A stretch of DNA of 64,000 bases from contig JBBREP010000008.1 in the NCBI GenBank assembly GCA_038202885.1, forward strand, positions 1-64,000, written 5' to 3'. Shown in pieces: positions 28,625 through 36,543 of this stretch. The DNA is from JBBREP01 sp038202885 (GTDB lineage Bacteria; Actinomycetota; Acidimicrobiia; IMCC26256; PALSA-610). The notes beneath the pieces are model-generated. The model was not told the DNA's origin. It saw only the letters and a list, made by a program, of their open reading frames with translations, and made no database searches. The position numbers and the translations under genes were made by a program. Position 1 is the first letter of the stretch, and the number at the start of each line of letters is the position of its first letter.

Positions 28625-31423
28625 GTGGTTCGCAAGGCCGCACTGTTGCTCGCCGCAATGTTGGCCATCACGTCCTGGTCGATCGCGACCGCGGGCGCGA
28701 CCGGGAGTTGGTCGCTCGTGAAGTCGCCCAACGGCATCGGGCAGTTCGCGGCCCAGCTGTCCGGGGTGTCGTGCCTGAGTGCGTCGACATGCGTGGCGGT
28801 CGGCTCGATGCAGGACCCCGTCCGGCGCGAGAGCACGCTGATCGAGTCGTTCGACGGGTCGCGCTGGGTTCGCCAACCGAGCCCGAACGCGGCCGGGTTG
28901 CAGCAGAGCACGCTCGAGGCGGTCTCGTGCGCGTCGGCGAGGTCGTGCCTGGCGGTCGGCGCCTCCGGGGACGGCGCCCCCAGCAACCGGCGGCTGGCCG
29001 AACGGTGGAACGGCTTCCAATGGTCGATCGAGAACACGCCGAGCCCATCAGGCGCGGAGCAGACCCGGTTCCACGGAGTCGCCTGCGTCACCGCCTTGAA
29101 CTGCACGATCACAGGCGAAAGCATCAATGCCGCGTTCGAGTACGCGCCCCTGATCGAGCACTGGAACGGCACGGCCTGGTCGATCGCATCGACGGCCAAC
29201 CCGCCCGGCGCCGCCGACGGCACCCTGTCGAGCGTCGCGTGCACCGGACCGTCGTCATGCGTCGCCGTGGGCAGCAGCAGCAACGGGACCATGATCGAGC
29301 GTTGGGATGGTTCGTCGTGGACCTTCGTGGCGAGCCCGAACGCGCCGGGCACGAACACGTCCACGCTCAGCGACGTGAGTTGCACCGCAGCCTCGAACTG
29401 CATCGCGGTCGGCAACGCCTATTCGGACACGTCGATCGCGCCGCTGATCGAGCGGTGGAACGGCTCGACCTGGCAACGCATGTTGGCCGCCGATGACGCG
29501 CCGCTGCACGCCGTCTCGTGCGCGAGCAGCACTGATTGCATCACCGTCGGCGGCGCCGGGGACAGCTTCGCCGAGCACTACAACGGCTCCACGTGGACGA
29601 CCACGTCGGTCCCGCCGAACCCGAACAACGATGACGGGTTCCTGGGTGGCGTGGCCTGCATCTCGACCACGAGCTGCACGGCCGTCGGTGGAGCGTTGAG
29701 CTTGAATCCGGGGACAACGGCGGTGGCCGACCGCTGGAACGGCTCGACCTGGTCCACGATCGCGACGGTCGACCAGACCGGCGCCGTGCTGAGCGAGCTG
29801 ACCGGCATCGCGTGTCCGGCGGAGGCGAACTGCATCGCGGTCGGCAAATACGGCGCGCAAAACGACCAGCCGCTCGCCGAGCACTGGGACGGATCGACAT
29901 GGTCGCTCCAGCAGACGCGCTCACCGGCGGGCAGCTTCACTGCCGGGTTCGCGGGCGTCGCCTGCCCGAGCCCGTCGCGTTGCCTCGCCGTCGGCCGCTA
30001 TGCCAGCGATTACACAGAACATTTCCAACCGCTGGCCGAGATCTGGAACGGCAGTACGTGGTCACTCCAGACGGCGCGCAAACCGACCGGTGTTGTTACC
30101 TCGGCGCTGAACGCAGTCTCATGCCCGTCGACGACTGTGTGCTTCGCGGTCGGCTCGTCGACCACGTCGGAGACCCAGCATGGACTCGTCGAACGTTGGA
30201 ACGGCAGTACGTGGTCGATCCAGACGATCGCACCGCTTCCCGGCAGTGGCACCAGCACCTTGTCCAGCATCACCTGTGTGACCACGTCGAACTGCATCGC
30301 GGTCGGCGCGTACGACTGGTCCGACTCGAGCGGCCCTCGTTCGCTCATCGAGCGCTGGAACGGCCACACGTGGACGATGCAAGCCAGTCCGGACTTCGGC
30401 ATCGTGCTGAATTCGGTCACGTGCACCAGCGCGAGCAACTGCTTCTCGGTCGGGTCCGGGCTCGGCGTCGGCGCTCCCCCAATTGCACATTGGAACGGCA
30501 CGGCCTGGGCCTCGCAGTCGAGCACGGTCAACAAGGACAGAGTCCACTTCCTCCACGGGGTCGCCTGCATCAGCGCGAACGACTGCAACGCCGTCGGCGC
30601 CGAATCAGAGAGGGACTACCTGTTCCCAGTCGGCTTCGTCGACCACTGGAACGGCACGACCTGGTCCGAAGCGCCGCTGCTACCGGTACCGCCGACACTC
30701 GACTCCGCCACTGTCGCGAGCGTCGCATGCATCGCGGGACAATGCACGGCCGTCGGCGGCGCCAGCAGCGTTGCCTACGGCGGAAGCGTCACGTACGTCG
30801 TGCAGTCGGCGAGACTCGCGACCCCGCCGGGCGCCCCGACGTTGACCGGGATCAGGAGCGGGAACGCGTGGGTGTCGGTGGCATGGAGCGCACCGTCATC
30901 GTCGGGATCGTCAGCGATCTCGAGCTACGTCGTCACGACCAGCCCGGGCGGCCAGACAATCACGGTCCCGGCCACCGCGCGACGAGCCGTGGTACCGGTA
31001 CCGAACGGCACGACCCAGACCGCGCACGTGCAGGCCGTCAACGACGCGGGTCCAGGTGATCCGTCGAACGATTCAACGACGTTCACTCCCGCGGTGTCGA
31101 CGATCACGGTCACGACCCAATACAACGCCACCGACAACACGCGGCTGTTGAAGAACGCGACGTACTTCGGCCAGAACGCCGTAGACGCGCAACGCACGTC
31201 GGTCGGGATCATCGCCTACATCGTCGGACTCGTGCACTCGCCGACCATGACACCCGTCGCACCGCCGGTGAGCACCGGGCCGAACAGCTACACGACGCCG
31301 TGGTCGGCGGGCGACCAGGGCGCCCTGGTCAGCGTGATGCGCCAATACAGCCTGACACCGTCGGAAACGCAGTACTTCAGCACGCAACTCATCGGCTACC
31401 TCCTCGCCGTCGGAGGCAACTGA
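28625..31423 (+). CDS. Secreted 14-repeat beta-propeller-like protein with Fn3-like domain and C-terminal module
   Basis: 932 residues. GTG start at 28625 is fixed by a GGGAGG ribosome-binding site and an immediate signal peptide (VRKAALLLAAMLAITSWSIA). Fourteen repeats follow, each with (V/I)(S/A/T)C-x5-C-x-(A/S/T)VG and WNGSTW-type strands (PLIERWNGSTW, QPLAEHWDGSTW); the last pair is C-x4-C. Fourteen equals two seven-bladed propellers. The final repeat lacks the W strand, matched by the lone GSWSLVKSPNG strand after the signal peptide. Then Fn3-like domain and the shared module ending TQLIGYLLAVGGN. Surface binding role inferred. Confidence 0.83.
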   Translation: MVRKAALLLAAMLAITSWSIATAGATGSWSLVKSPNGIGQFAAQLSGVSCLSASTCVAVGSMQDPVRRESTLIESFDGSRWVRQPSPNAAGLQQSTLEAVSCASARSCLAVGASGDGAPSNRRLAERWNGFQWSIENTPSPSGAEQTRFHGVACVTALNCTITGESINAAFEYAPLIEHWNGTAWSIASTANPPGAADGTLSSVACTGPSSCVAVGSSSNGTMIERWDGSSWTFVASPNAPGTNTSTLSDVSCTAASNCIAVGNAYSDTSIAPLIERWNGSTWQRMLAADDAPLHAVSCASSTDCITVGGAGDSFAEHYNGSTWTTTSVPPNPNNDDGFLGGVACISTTSCTAVGGALSLNPGTTAVADRWNGSTWSTIATVDQTGAVLSELTGIACPAEANCIAVGKYGAQNDQPLAEHWDGSTWSLQQTRSPAGSFTAGFAGVACPSPSRCLAVGRYASDYTEHFQPLAEIWNGSTWSLQTARKPTGVVTSALNAVSCPSTTVCFAVGSSTTSETQHGLVERWNGSTWSIQTIAPLPGSGTSTLSSITCVTTSNCIAVGAYDWSDSSGPRSLIERWNGHTWTMQASPDFGIVLNSVTCTSASNCFSVGSGLGVGAPPIAHWNGTAWASQSSTVNKDRVHFLHGVACISANDCNAVGAESERDYLFPVGFVDHWNGTTWSEAPLLPVPPTLDSATVASVACIAGQCTAVGGASSVAYGGSVTYVVQSARLATPPGAPTLTGIRSGNAWVSVAWSAPSSSGSSAISSYVVTTSPGGQTITVPATARRAVVPVPNGTTQTAHVQAVNDAGPGDPSNDSTTFTPAVSTITVTTQYNATDNTRLLKNATYFGQNAVDAQRTSVGIIAYIVGLVHSPTMTPVAPPVSTGPNSYTTPWSAGDQGALVSVMRQYSLTPSETQYFSTQLIGYLLAVGGN
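31100..31423 (+). repeat. C-terminal module copy 3
   Basis: Codes the last 107 residues (YNATDNTRLLKNATYFGQ ... QYFSTQLIGYLLAVGGN). It has Ser instead of the Cys seen in copies 1 and 2, and one extra residue in the Pro-rich middle. Confidence 0.85.
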
Positions 31424-31481
31424 GCCGCGACCTCGACACCCCTGGGGTCATGGGGTGGCGCTTGGTGCGTGAACCGTTCGC

Positions 31482-32105
31482 TCAGAGTTCGGGTGCGACG
31501 TTGGCGAATGCGTGCTCGCGGTCGCTGGTCGTCTGGCTCGGTTCGGCCGTGTTCGCACCCTTGACGACGTAGTCGACCGCGAACTCGCTCCTCACGTTGC
31601 CAGCGTCGTCGAGCATCCAGACGGGGGCCATCCGTCGCGGCACTGCGACAACGCCGGGCTCGTCGTAGGTGCCTAAGAGCTTGTCCCAAATCGGGCTCGT
31701 CACACCGAAGTTGCGCATCGGTGCACCGAAGTGGTGGTGCAAGTGGTTGCGACGCGCCCATCGGCTGTAGCGGTTGGTCGGCGGGTGCGTGTGCGTGCGG
31801 CGATGGGCGACCTCGTAGCCGAAGTACATCGTGAGCATTCCCGAGGTGAACGCGATGGCCCAGCGCCGACCCGCAATCGACGCAGCCAGCGGGTAGGTGA
31901 CCAAGGTCGTGCCGGCCGCCGAGGCGAGCTTCTTCGACCCAGGAGAGAAGTAGGTCACGTCGGCGTGATGTTTGAGGTGTTCGGTCGATGCCAGACCCCG
32001 GCCGCGCAGCGCATGCATGGCGAAGCGGTGCAGGCCGTACTCGGCCACCGTCCACGAGGCGGCACCCGCAACGAGCGCTCCGGCACGACTTCGCACGACC
32101 TGCAT
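31482..32105 (-). CDS. Fatty acid hydroxylase superfamily (sterol desaturase-like) membrane protein
   Basis: 207 residues with the four histidine clusters of di-iron hydroxylases: HRFAMH (about 26), HLKHH (about 43), HRRTHTH (about 101) and HLHHH (about 121). Between them are two or three hydrophobic segments. Such enzymes insert hydroxyl groups into fatty acids, sterols or carotenoids at the membrane; the substrate is not evident. ATG at 32105 is chosen because upstream codons in frame show only the compositional noise of the adjoining gene. The DUF2142 gene ends 32 bases upstream, so the two may be cotranscribed. Confidence 0.85.
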   Translation of the reverse strand: MQVVRSRAGALVAGAASWTVAEYGLHRFAMHALRGRGLASTEHLKHHADVTYFSPGSKKLASAAGTTLVTYPLAASIAGRRWAIAFTSGMLTMYFGYEVAHRRTHTHPPTNRYSRWARRNHLHHHFGAPMRNFGVTSPIWDKLLGTYDEPGVVAVPRRMAPVWMLDDAGNVRSEFAVDYVVKGANTAEPSQTTSDREHAFANVAPEL

Positions 32106-32137
32106 ACCGTCAGCTTCGCACAATCGAACGCCGCGGT

Positions 32138-33534
32138 TCACGTGTAGTAGTGCACGGCGAGGCCTGCGAGCGTCACTGCGCCGAGCAATGCGACCGCGCC
32201 GAACGACACGACAACCCGGAACGCACGCCCGCCAGCCTCGCGTCCGACCGCCAGGACGAACAGCGCGATACACGGAAACAGGTATCGGCCTTGCAAGTCG
32301 TCGATACGCGACGCGCCCACCGTGTTCCAACCCGCGTACGCCAGCAGTAGCACCGCCAACCCAATCAGCGCCCCGATCGCCGTCGCCGACACAACGGTGG
32401 CCTGGCCTGCGGCGTTGCGCGCCGATGGTCGCCCGACGGCGGCCACGATCGCGGCCACAAGCGCGACTGCGGTGACGCCGACGAAAATATTCGAGGGCTT
32501 CCATGCGGGCGTTGCCAACAACATCTCGTGTCCGATCCGAAGCCCCGACTTCGCCGCCGTCGACGCGATCGCCTTGACGAACGCGACGGGGTGCGACGCG
32601 ACAAACCGCAGTTGGCGGCCGCTGTCGATGTTCGCGACTCCCTCCGGTGCGACATACACGCCCTGCGCGTAGTGGTTCCACAGCGCGGCGACCGCGAGTC
32701 CCGCGGCGCCGACGGAACACCACAACAACCTGCGGCCTGGCGCACGCGGGCGCAATACGGCCGGCACAAGCAGGAGCAACAAGAGCACATACGGCGGCTT
32801 GGCAAGGCCGATTGCGACTGCGATGGCGAATCCCTCTGCCACCAGTCCGCGCGGCAGCGCGGCCGTCGCGTCAACCGTGACCATGCGTAGTGCATACGCG
32901 GATGCCAGCAGGCACAGCGCGAGCGTGATGCCGTCGGCCGACACGGTCGCAGCTTGAAACAACGAAACCGGCATGAGCGCGAGCGTCGCCACCAGCCACG
33001 CGCGATCCGGCATGTGGTGCATGGCCCGAGTCACGAGCGCGATGTAGAGACCGAGCCCAGCGGCTCGCGCGAGCCAGAGCATGGCGAGGGTTGAGAGGCG
33101 AGCGATCGCCCTATGCGAATCCCGGCGGACGCGCCGACGTAGGCGATCGGGGAATAGGACGCGGTCGCTGCGAACGGGATGAACTCTTCGCGCCCGCTCG
33201 GCGTTGCATCTCCCAGATGAAGCAACGCCTTGGCCGAATCGTGCGTTCTCTCGCTTGTGAACTTCAGGACCGCGATGTCTGTGTAGAGCCAGATCGGGAG
33301 GAGCCCGCCATGCGTGGAGACCCCGTTGGACCCCGTGCCGCTCGGGCTGATGAGCGTGCCGCCCGATATCTGCCACGCTCGGGCGAAGTGGTCGCCCTCG
33401 TCGTATCCGCCAAACGCCGGATTGAGCAGCACTGCCGTGAGCCCGATCACACACGCGACGACGACGAAACTTGCACGAGGCCGCGCGATGATCTGGTCGC
33501 GCATTTCCCGCCAGCGCGACGGCGGTAGCGCCAT
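32138..33534 (-). CDS. DUF2142 family membrane protein, frameshifted
   Basis: About 465 residues in two frames. The first (from ATG 33534) gives the conserved N-terminus: one membrane helix, then PAFGGYDEGDHFARAWQI and ATASYSPIAYVGAS. The second carries about ten membrane helices to the stop at 32138 (GLGLYIALVTRAMHHMP, LQGRYLFPCIALF). The two join as IGRSLALSTLAMLWLAR if one C is added near 33097. DUF2142 proteins resemble GT-C glycosyltransferases of the envelope; substrate unknown. The break may be a sequencing error rather than a real mutation. Confidence 0.78.
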
Positions 33535-33641
33535 CGGCTCAAGCTAATGGTCATCCAACCGCGACCGATCGCCTTCGCATTGTGACGTCGATGGTCGGGA
33601 TCGCGGTGTTCGTCGATCGAGACAAGATGCTCATTGTTGGT

Positions 33642-35033
33642 TCACCTCGTGGTCGTTGGGGCGGGGGTTTGCGCGCAGGTCGCGGCGTAGCCGCCGTAGA
33701 CATCGGCGACGGTCGCGAAGCCGCGCGATCGCAGGAGCGATGCAGCGGTGGCGGATCGATAGCCGCCGGCGCAGTACACGACGGTCGGTTGGGCGGCTTC
33801 GAGTTCGCCGAGCCGGTCGAGCAGGGTCGGCAGCGGCAGGTTGATGGAGCCCTCGATTGCGCCCCCGGCAACTTCGTTGGGGTTGCGGACGTCGACGATT
33901 TTCAGGTTCGGCGTGGCGTGTCGCCACTCATCGAGTTCGGTGGCGGTGACTCTGGGTGCTTGTTGGGCGAGTTCGGGGTGGTCGATGAGGAGCTGGTTGA
34001 TGTTGTCGAGTGCGCCGACGACGTTGTCGAACCCGATGCGCGCAAGCCGGATGCGAGCTTCGTTCTCGCGTCCTGGTTCGGTGACGAGCACGACTGCTTG
34101 GCCGGGGCGCAGGACATCGCCGGCGTATTCGGCGAAGCGACCATCGAGGCCGACGTTGACCGAGCCGCGCAGATGGCCCGAAGCGAAAATGTCTGCCGGC
34201 CGCCCATCGATGAGGGCCGCACCGTCGTGCTGGTAGCCCAGCGCGAGTTCGAGGTCGATCCGACGCGTCTCACTGTGGTCGTCGAGCAGGGCACGGTCTC
34301 GACGGTTGGAGTCCGCGGCGAATGCGAAATACAGCGGTGCGACCGACTGATCTTGGGTGACGGCTTCGACGAACGCCGCTTCGGTCATCGGCGCGAGCGC
34401 GTAGTTAGTGCGTCGTTGTTCGCCGATCGTCGACTGCGACGCGGTCGACAGGTTCTTGCCGCACGCCGATCCGGCGCCGTGCGCTGGGTAGACACGGGTC
34501 GCGTCGGGAAGGCTGAGCAGTTGGTCGTGGATCGATCGGTACAGGCGCCGCGCGAGATCATCGGCGCTCCAACCGACCGAGGTCAGCAGGTCGGGGCGGC
34601 CGACGTCACCGATGAACAGGGTGTCGCCGGTCAACACGCCCCACGGTTGCGGATCGTCGGCGTGTTCCCACACGACGATCGAAATCGATTCCGGGGTGTG
34701 GCCCGGTGTGTGGCGGATCTCGAGGGTGACCTCGCCCAGCGAGAGACGCTGGCCGTCGGCCATTGGCTCGATGGCGAAATCAGCGCGGGCTTGGTCGCCG
34801 TAGGAGATGACGGCGCCGGTCGCCTCGGCGAGTTCGAGGTGACCCGAGAGGAAGTCGGCGTGGAAGTGCGTCTCGAGGACGCGCTCAATCTTCAACCCGA
34901 GGCGTTGCGCGTCGGCGATGTACTGCGAGACATCGCGCTGCGGATCGACCACAACCGCGCGCCCCGTGGTCGCATCACCGATCAGGTAGCTGAACAACGA
35001 CAGGCACCCGAGTTCGTACTGTTGGAAGATCAT
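33642..35033 (-). CDS. cstB: Persulfide dioxygenase - rhodanese fusion (CstB-like)
   Basis: 463 residues. N-terminal metallo-beta-lactamase domain of the ETHE1/persulfide dioxygenase type (ETHFHADFLSGH, HTPGHTPESI, TGDTLFIGDVGRPDL; about 1-240). Next a rhodanese-like domain without catalytic Cys (AVVLVTEPGREN), then a complete rhodanese domain with active-site Cys in VVYCAGGYRSATAA near residue 430. This three-part order matches CstB, which oxidises low-molecular-weight persulfides and yields thiosulfate. ATG at 35033 has a GGGAGG ribosome-binding site. It lies 40 bases downstream of the CstR-like repressor, so one operon is likely. Name assigned by architecture and context. Confidence 0.85.
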   Translation of the reverse strand: MIFQQYELGCLSLFSYLIGDATTGRAVVVDPQRDVSQYIADAQRLGLKIERVLETHFHADFLSGHLELAEATGAVISYGDQARADFAIEPMADGQRLSLGEVTLEIRHTPGHTPESISIVVWEHADDPQPWGVLTGDTLFIGDVGRPDLLTSVGWSADDLARRLYRSIHDQLLSLPDATRVYPAHGAGSACGKNLSTASQSTIGEQRRTNYALAPMTEAAFVEAVTQDQSVAPLYFAFAADSNRRDRALLDDHSETRRIDLELALGYQHDGAALIDGRPADIFASGHLRGSVNVGLDGRFAEYAGDVLRPGQAVVLVTEPGRENEARIRLARIGFDNVVGALDNINQLLIDHPELAQQAPRVTATELDEWRHATPNLKIVDVRNPNEVAGGAIEGSINLPLPTLLDRLGELEAAQPTVVYCAGGYRSATAASLLRSRGFATVADVYGGYAATCAQTPAPTTTR

Positions 35034-35073
35034 CGTTGGTACCTCCCGGCAACATGTTGCCGATATGCCGACA

Positions 35074-35376
35074 TCACGCGAGTTTAAGGAACATCTGCTG
35101 CACGTCAGCGATGTCGTAACCCGCGGCTGCGGACCGCTCGGGGTCCTCGACGCACGACGTGAGCCCGGCGGAAACGAGTAGGAAACCGACCTTTGCGAGC
35201 GCCTTGTTCGCGGCGGCGATCTGCGTGACAACCTCTCGGCAGTCACGACCATCCGCGATCATCTGCGAGACGCCCCGCACCTGGCCCTCGACCTTGCGCA
35301 GCCGACGTTGAACGTCGGCAATCGTGGACGGGTCGAACTCCATCCCTGGTGACTTCTGCACGCGTGTGTCGGTCAT
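35074..35376 (-). CDS. cstR: CstR-like persulfide-sensing repressor (CsoR family)
   Basis: 100-residue all-helical CsoR/RcnR-family regulator (DVQRRLRKVEGQVRGVSQMI). Cys46 and Cys75 are 29 residues apart, as in CsoR and CstR, but the residue four before the second Cys is Gly71, where copper-sensing CsoR has its His ligand. This favours a thiol/persulfide sensor over a copper sensor, in line with the adjoining persulfide dioxygenase. ATG at 35376 is only about 6 bases from the -10 element, so the mRNA appears leaderless. It should repress its own operon and tauE through the palindromes between the two genes. Confidence 0.85.
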   Translation of the reverse strand: MTDTRVQKSPGMEFDPSTIADVQRRLRKVEGQVRGVSQMIADGRDCREVVTQIAAANKALAKVGFLLVSAGLTSCVEDPERSAAAGYDIADVQQMFLKLA

Positions 35377-35382
35377 CGCCAC

Positions 35383-35411
35383 ACTATACCGATACCCCCA
35401 CGGGTATGCAA
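35383..35411 (-). promoter_or_regulatory. cstR promoter
   Basis: On the minus strand TTGCAT (35411-35406), a 17-base spacer and TATAGT (35388-35383) form a good sigma-70-type promoter. The expected transcription start coincides with the ATG at 35376. The first palindrome (35392-35407) fills the spacer. Confidence 0.7.
35392..35407. promoter_or_regulatory. CstR/CsoR-type operator 1
   Basis: ATACCCCCACGGGTAT, an imperfect palindrome with C/G tracts typical of CsoR-family operators, lying inside the cstR promoter spacer. One of three such sites within 830 bases. Confidence 0.7.
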
Positions 35412-35414
35412 GTC

Positions 35415-35428
35415 TACCCCCGGGGGTA
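35415..35428. promoter_or_regulatory. CstR/CsoR-type operator 2
   Basis: Perfect 14-base palindrome TACCCCCGGGGGTA, overlapping the probable -10 element (TATAGG, 35427-35432) of the tauE gene. Repressor bound here would block tauE. Confidence 0.72.
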
Positions 35429-35440
35429 TAGGGTGAGCAT

Positions 35441-36190
35441 GTGGATTTCGTTGAGTACATTCTCGCTGGCCTTGGAGTCGGGCTCGTGTTCGGCATGTTC
35501 GGTGCCGGTGGGTCCGCGTTCGCCACACCAGTGCTGGCCGTACTCGGCGTTCCAGGCCTGTTGGCGGTCGCGTCACCGTTGCCCGCAATGGTGCCCGCCG
35601 CGTTCGTCGGCGCGCGACGGTTCCTGCGCGCCGGAAACCTCGACCGGCGCGTCGCCCGCCTCGCCATACTCGGCGGTGTTCCCGGCACCATCCTGGGCGC
35701 GCTGGCGTCTCGGCTCGTCGGCGGCGACCGACTGCTCGTCGTGTCAGGCCTGCTGCTCTTCGGCATCGGCGTCCGGCTCGTACTCCCCGACACTGCCGGT
35801 GCTGCGGGGCGCGCCGCTGACCGGCGCGACAGCGTGGCAACCGTGCTCGGTTGGTCGTTCCTCGTCGGCGTGCTGACCGGCCTGCTCGCCAATGGCGGAG
35901 GTTTCCTTCTCGTGCCGGTCTTTGTCCTGGTGCTCGGTCTGACGGCGGTCGAGGCGGCCGGCACCTCCATGGTCGCCGTCGGCATCCTGACGATCCCCAC
36001 GCTCGCGACCCACTGGGCGCTCGGCCATATCGATTGGACCGTCGCGACAGGATTCGCCATTGGACTCATCCCGGCCTCGATGCTCGGCGCCCGTCTGGCG
36101 CAACGCCTCCCCGCAGCGCGAGCCCGCATGGCATTCGGCGTGATGCTGGTCGTGTTCTCGATCTGGTTCCTCTACCGCCGACTCGCCTGA
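35441..36190 (+). CDS. tauE: TauE/SafE-family sulfite/sulfur-anion exporter
   Basis: 249 residues, about eight membrane helices, with the two repeats typical of TauE/SafE: VGLVFGMFGAGGSAFATPVL near the N-terminus and VGVLTGLLANGGGFLLVPVF in the middle. In cst-type operons this family exports sulfite or related anions formed by persulfide oxidation; transport direction here is inferred from that context. GTG start at 35441 lies about 9 bases from the presumed -10 element, so translation may be leaderless. Divergent from cstR across a 64-base operator region. Confidence 0.85.
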   Translation: MDFVEYILAGLGVGLVFGMFGAGGSAFATPVLAVLGVPGLLAVASPLPAMVPAAFVGARRFLRAGNLDRRVARLAILGGVPGTILGALASRLVGGDRLLVVSGLLLFGIGVRLVLPDTAGAAGRAADRRDSVATVLGWSFLVGVLTGLLANGGGFLLVPVFVLVLGLTAVEAAGTSMVAVGILTIPTLATHWALGHIDWTVATGFAIGLIPASMLGARLAQRLPAARARMAFGVMLVVFSIWFLYRRLA

Positions 36191-36205
36191 CTGGCGTGCG
36201 TCCTG

Positions 36206-36219
36206 TACCCCTAGGGGTA
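36206..36219. promoter_or_regulatory. CstR/CsoR-type operator 3
   Basis: Perfect palindrome TACCCCTAGGGGTA, nearly identical to operator 2, in the gap between tauE and the DUF2892 gene. It suggests that the downstream genes belong to the same regulon. Confidence 0.68.
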
Positions 36220-36298
36220 TGACCTTTGGCCCTAGTGATCCCGTTCCCATCGCCGTACGGTGAAAGCAACGAAGGACGACGACACGAAGGAGTCCGAG

Positions 36299-36514
36299 AT
36301 GCACAAGAACATGGGCGACACCGACCGCTTGGTCAGAGGCGCTGCCGCGGTATTGCTTCTGTTGGCGGCATGGGCCCTCGGGTTCGCCACGATCGGCGGC
36401 GTCGTCGCCGTCGTGTTGGCAATTGTGATGGCCGTCACCGCGTCCGTCGCGGTCTGCCCGCTGTACATGCCGTTCCACATCAGGACGGATCACCGTTCGG
36501 TGCACGCTCACTGA
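36299..36514 (+). CDS. DUF2892 small membrane protein
   Basis: 71 residues with two hydrophobic helices (AAAVLLLLAAWALGFA and VVAVVLAIVMAVTASVAV) and the family ending CPLYMPFHI. DUF2892 is the membrane part of YgaP-type rhodaneses and often occurs beside persulfide-handling genes; its function is not established. ATG at 36299 is fixed by AAGGAG six bases upstream; a Met 13 codons earlier has no such site. An operator-like palindrome lies about 80 bases upstream. Confidence 0.82.
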   Translation: MHKNMGDTDRLVRGAAAVLLLLAAWALGFATIGGVVAVVLAIVMAVTASVAVCPLYMPFHIRTDHRSVHAH

Positions 36515-36543
36515 CATCACCAACCTGAGGACGCGGAGACCAC

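Noticed and set aside
35376..35376. Repressor as a copper-sensing CsoR
   Set aside because: The His ligand of copper CsoR is Gly here, and the adjoining genes handle persulfide, not copper.
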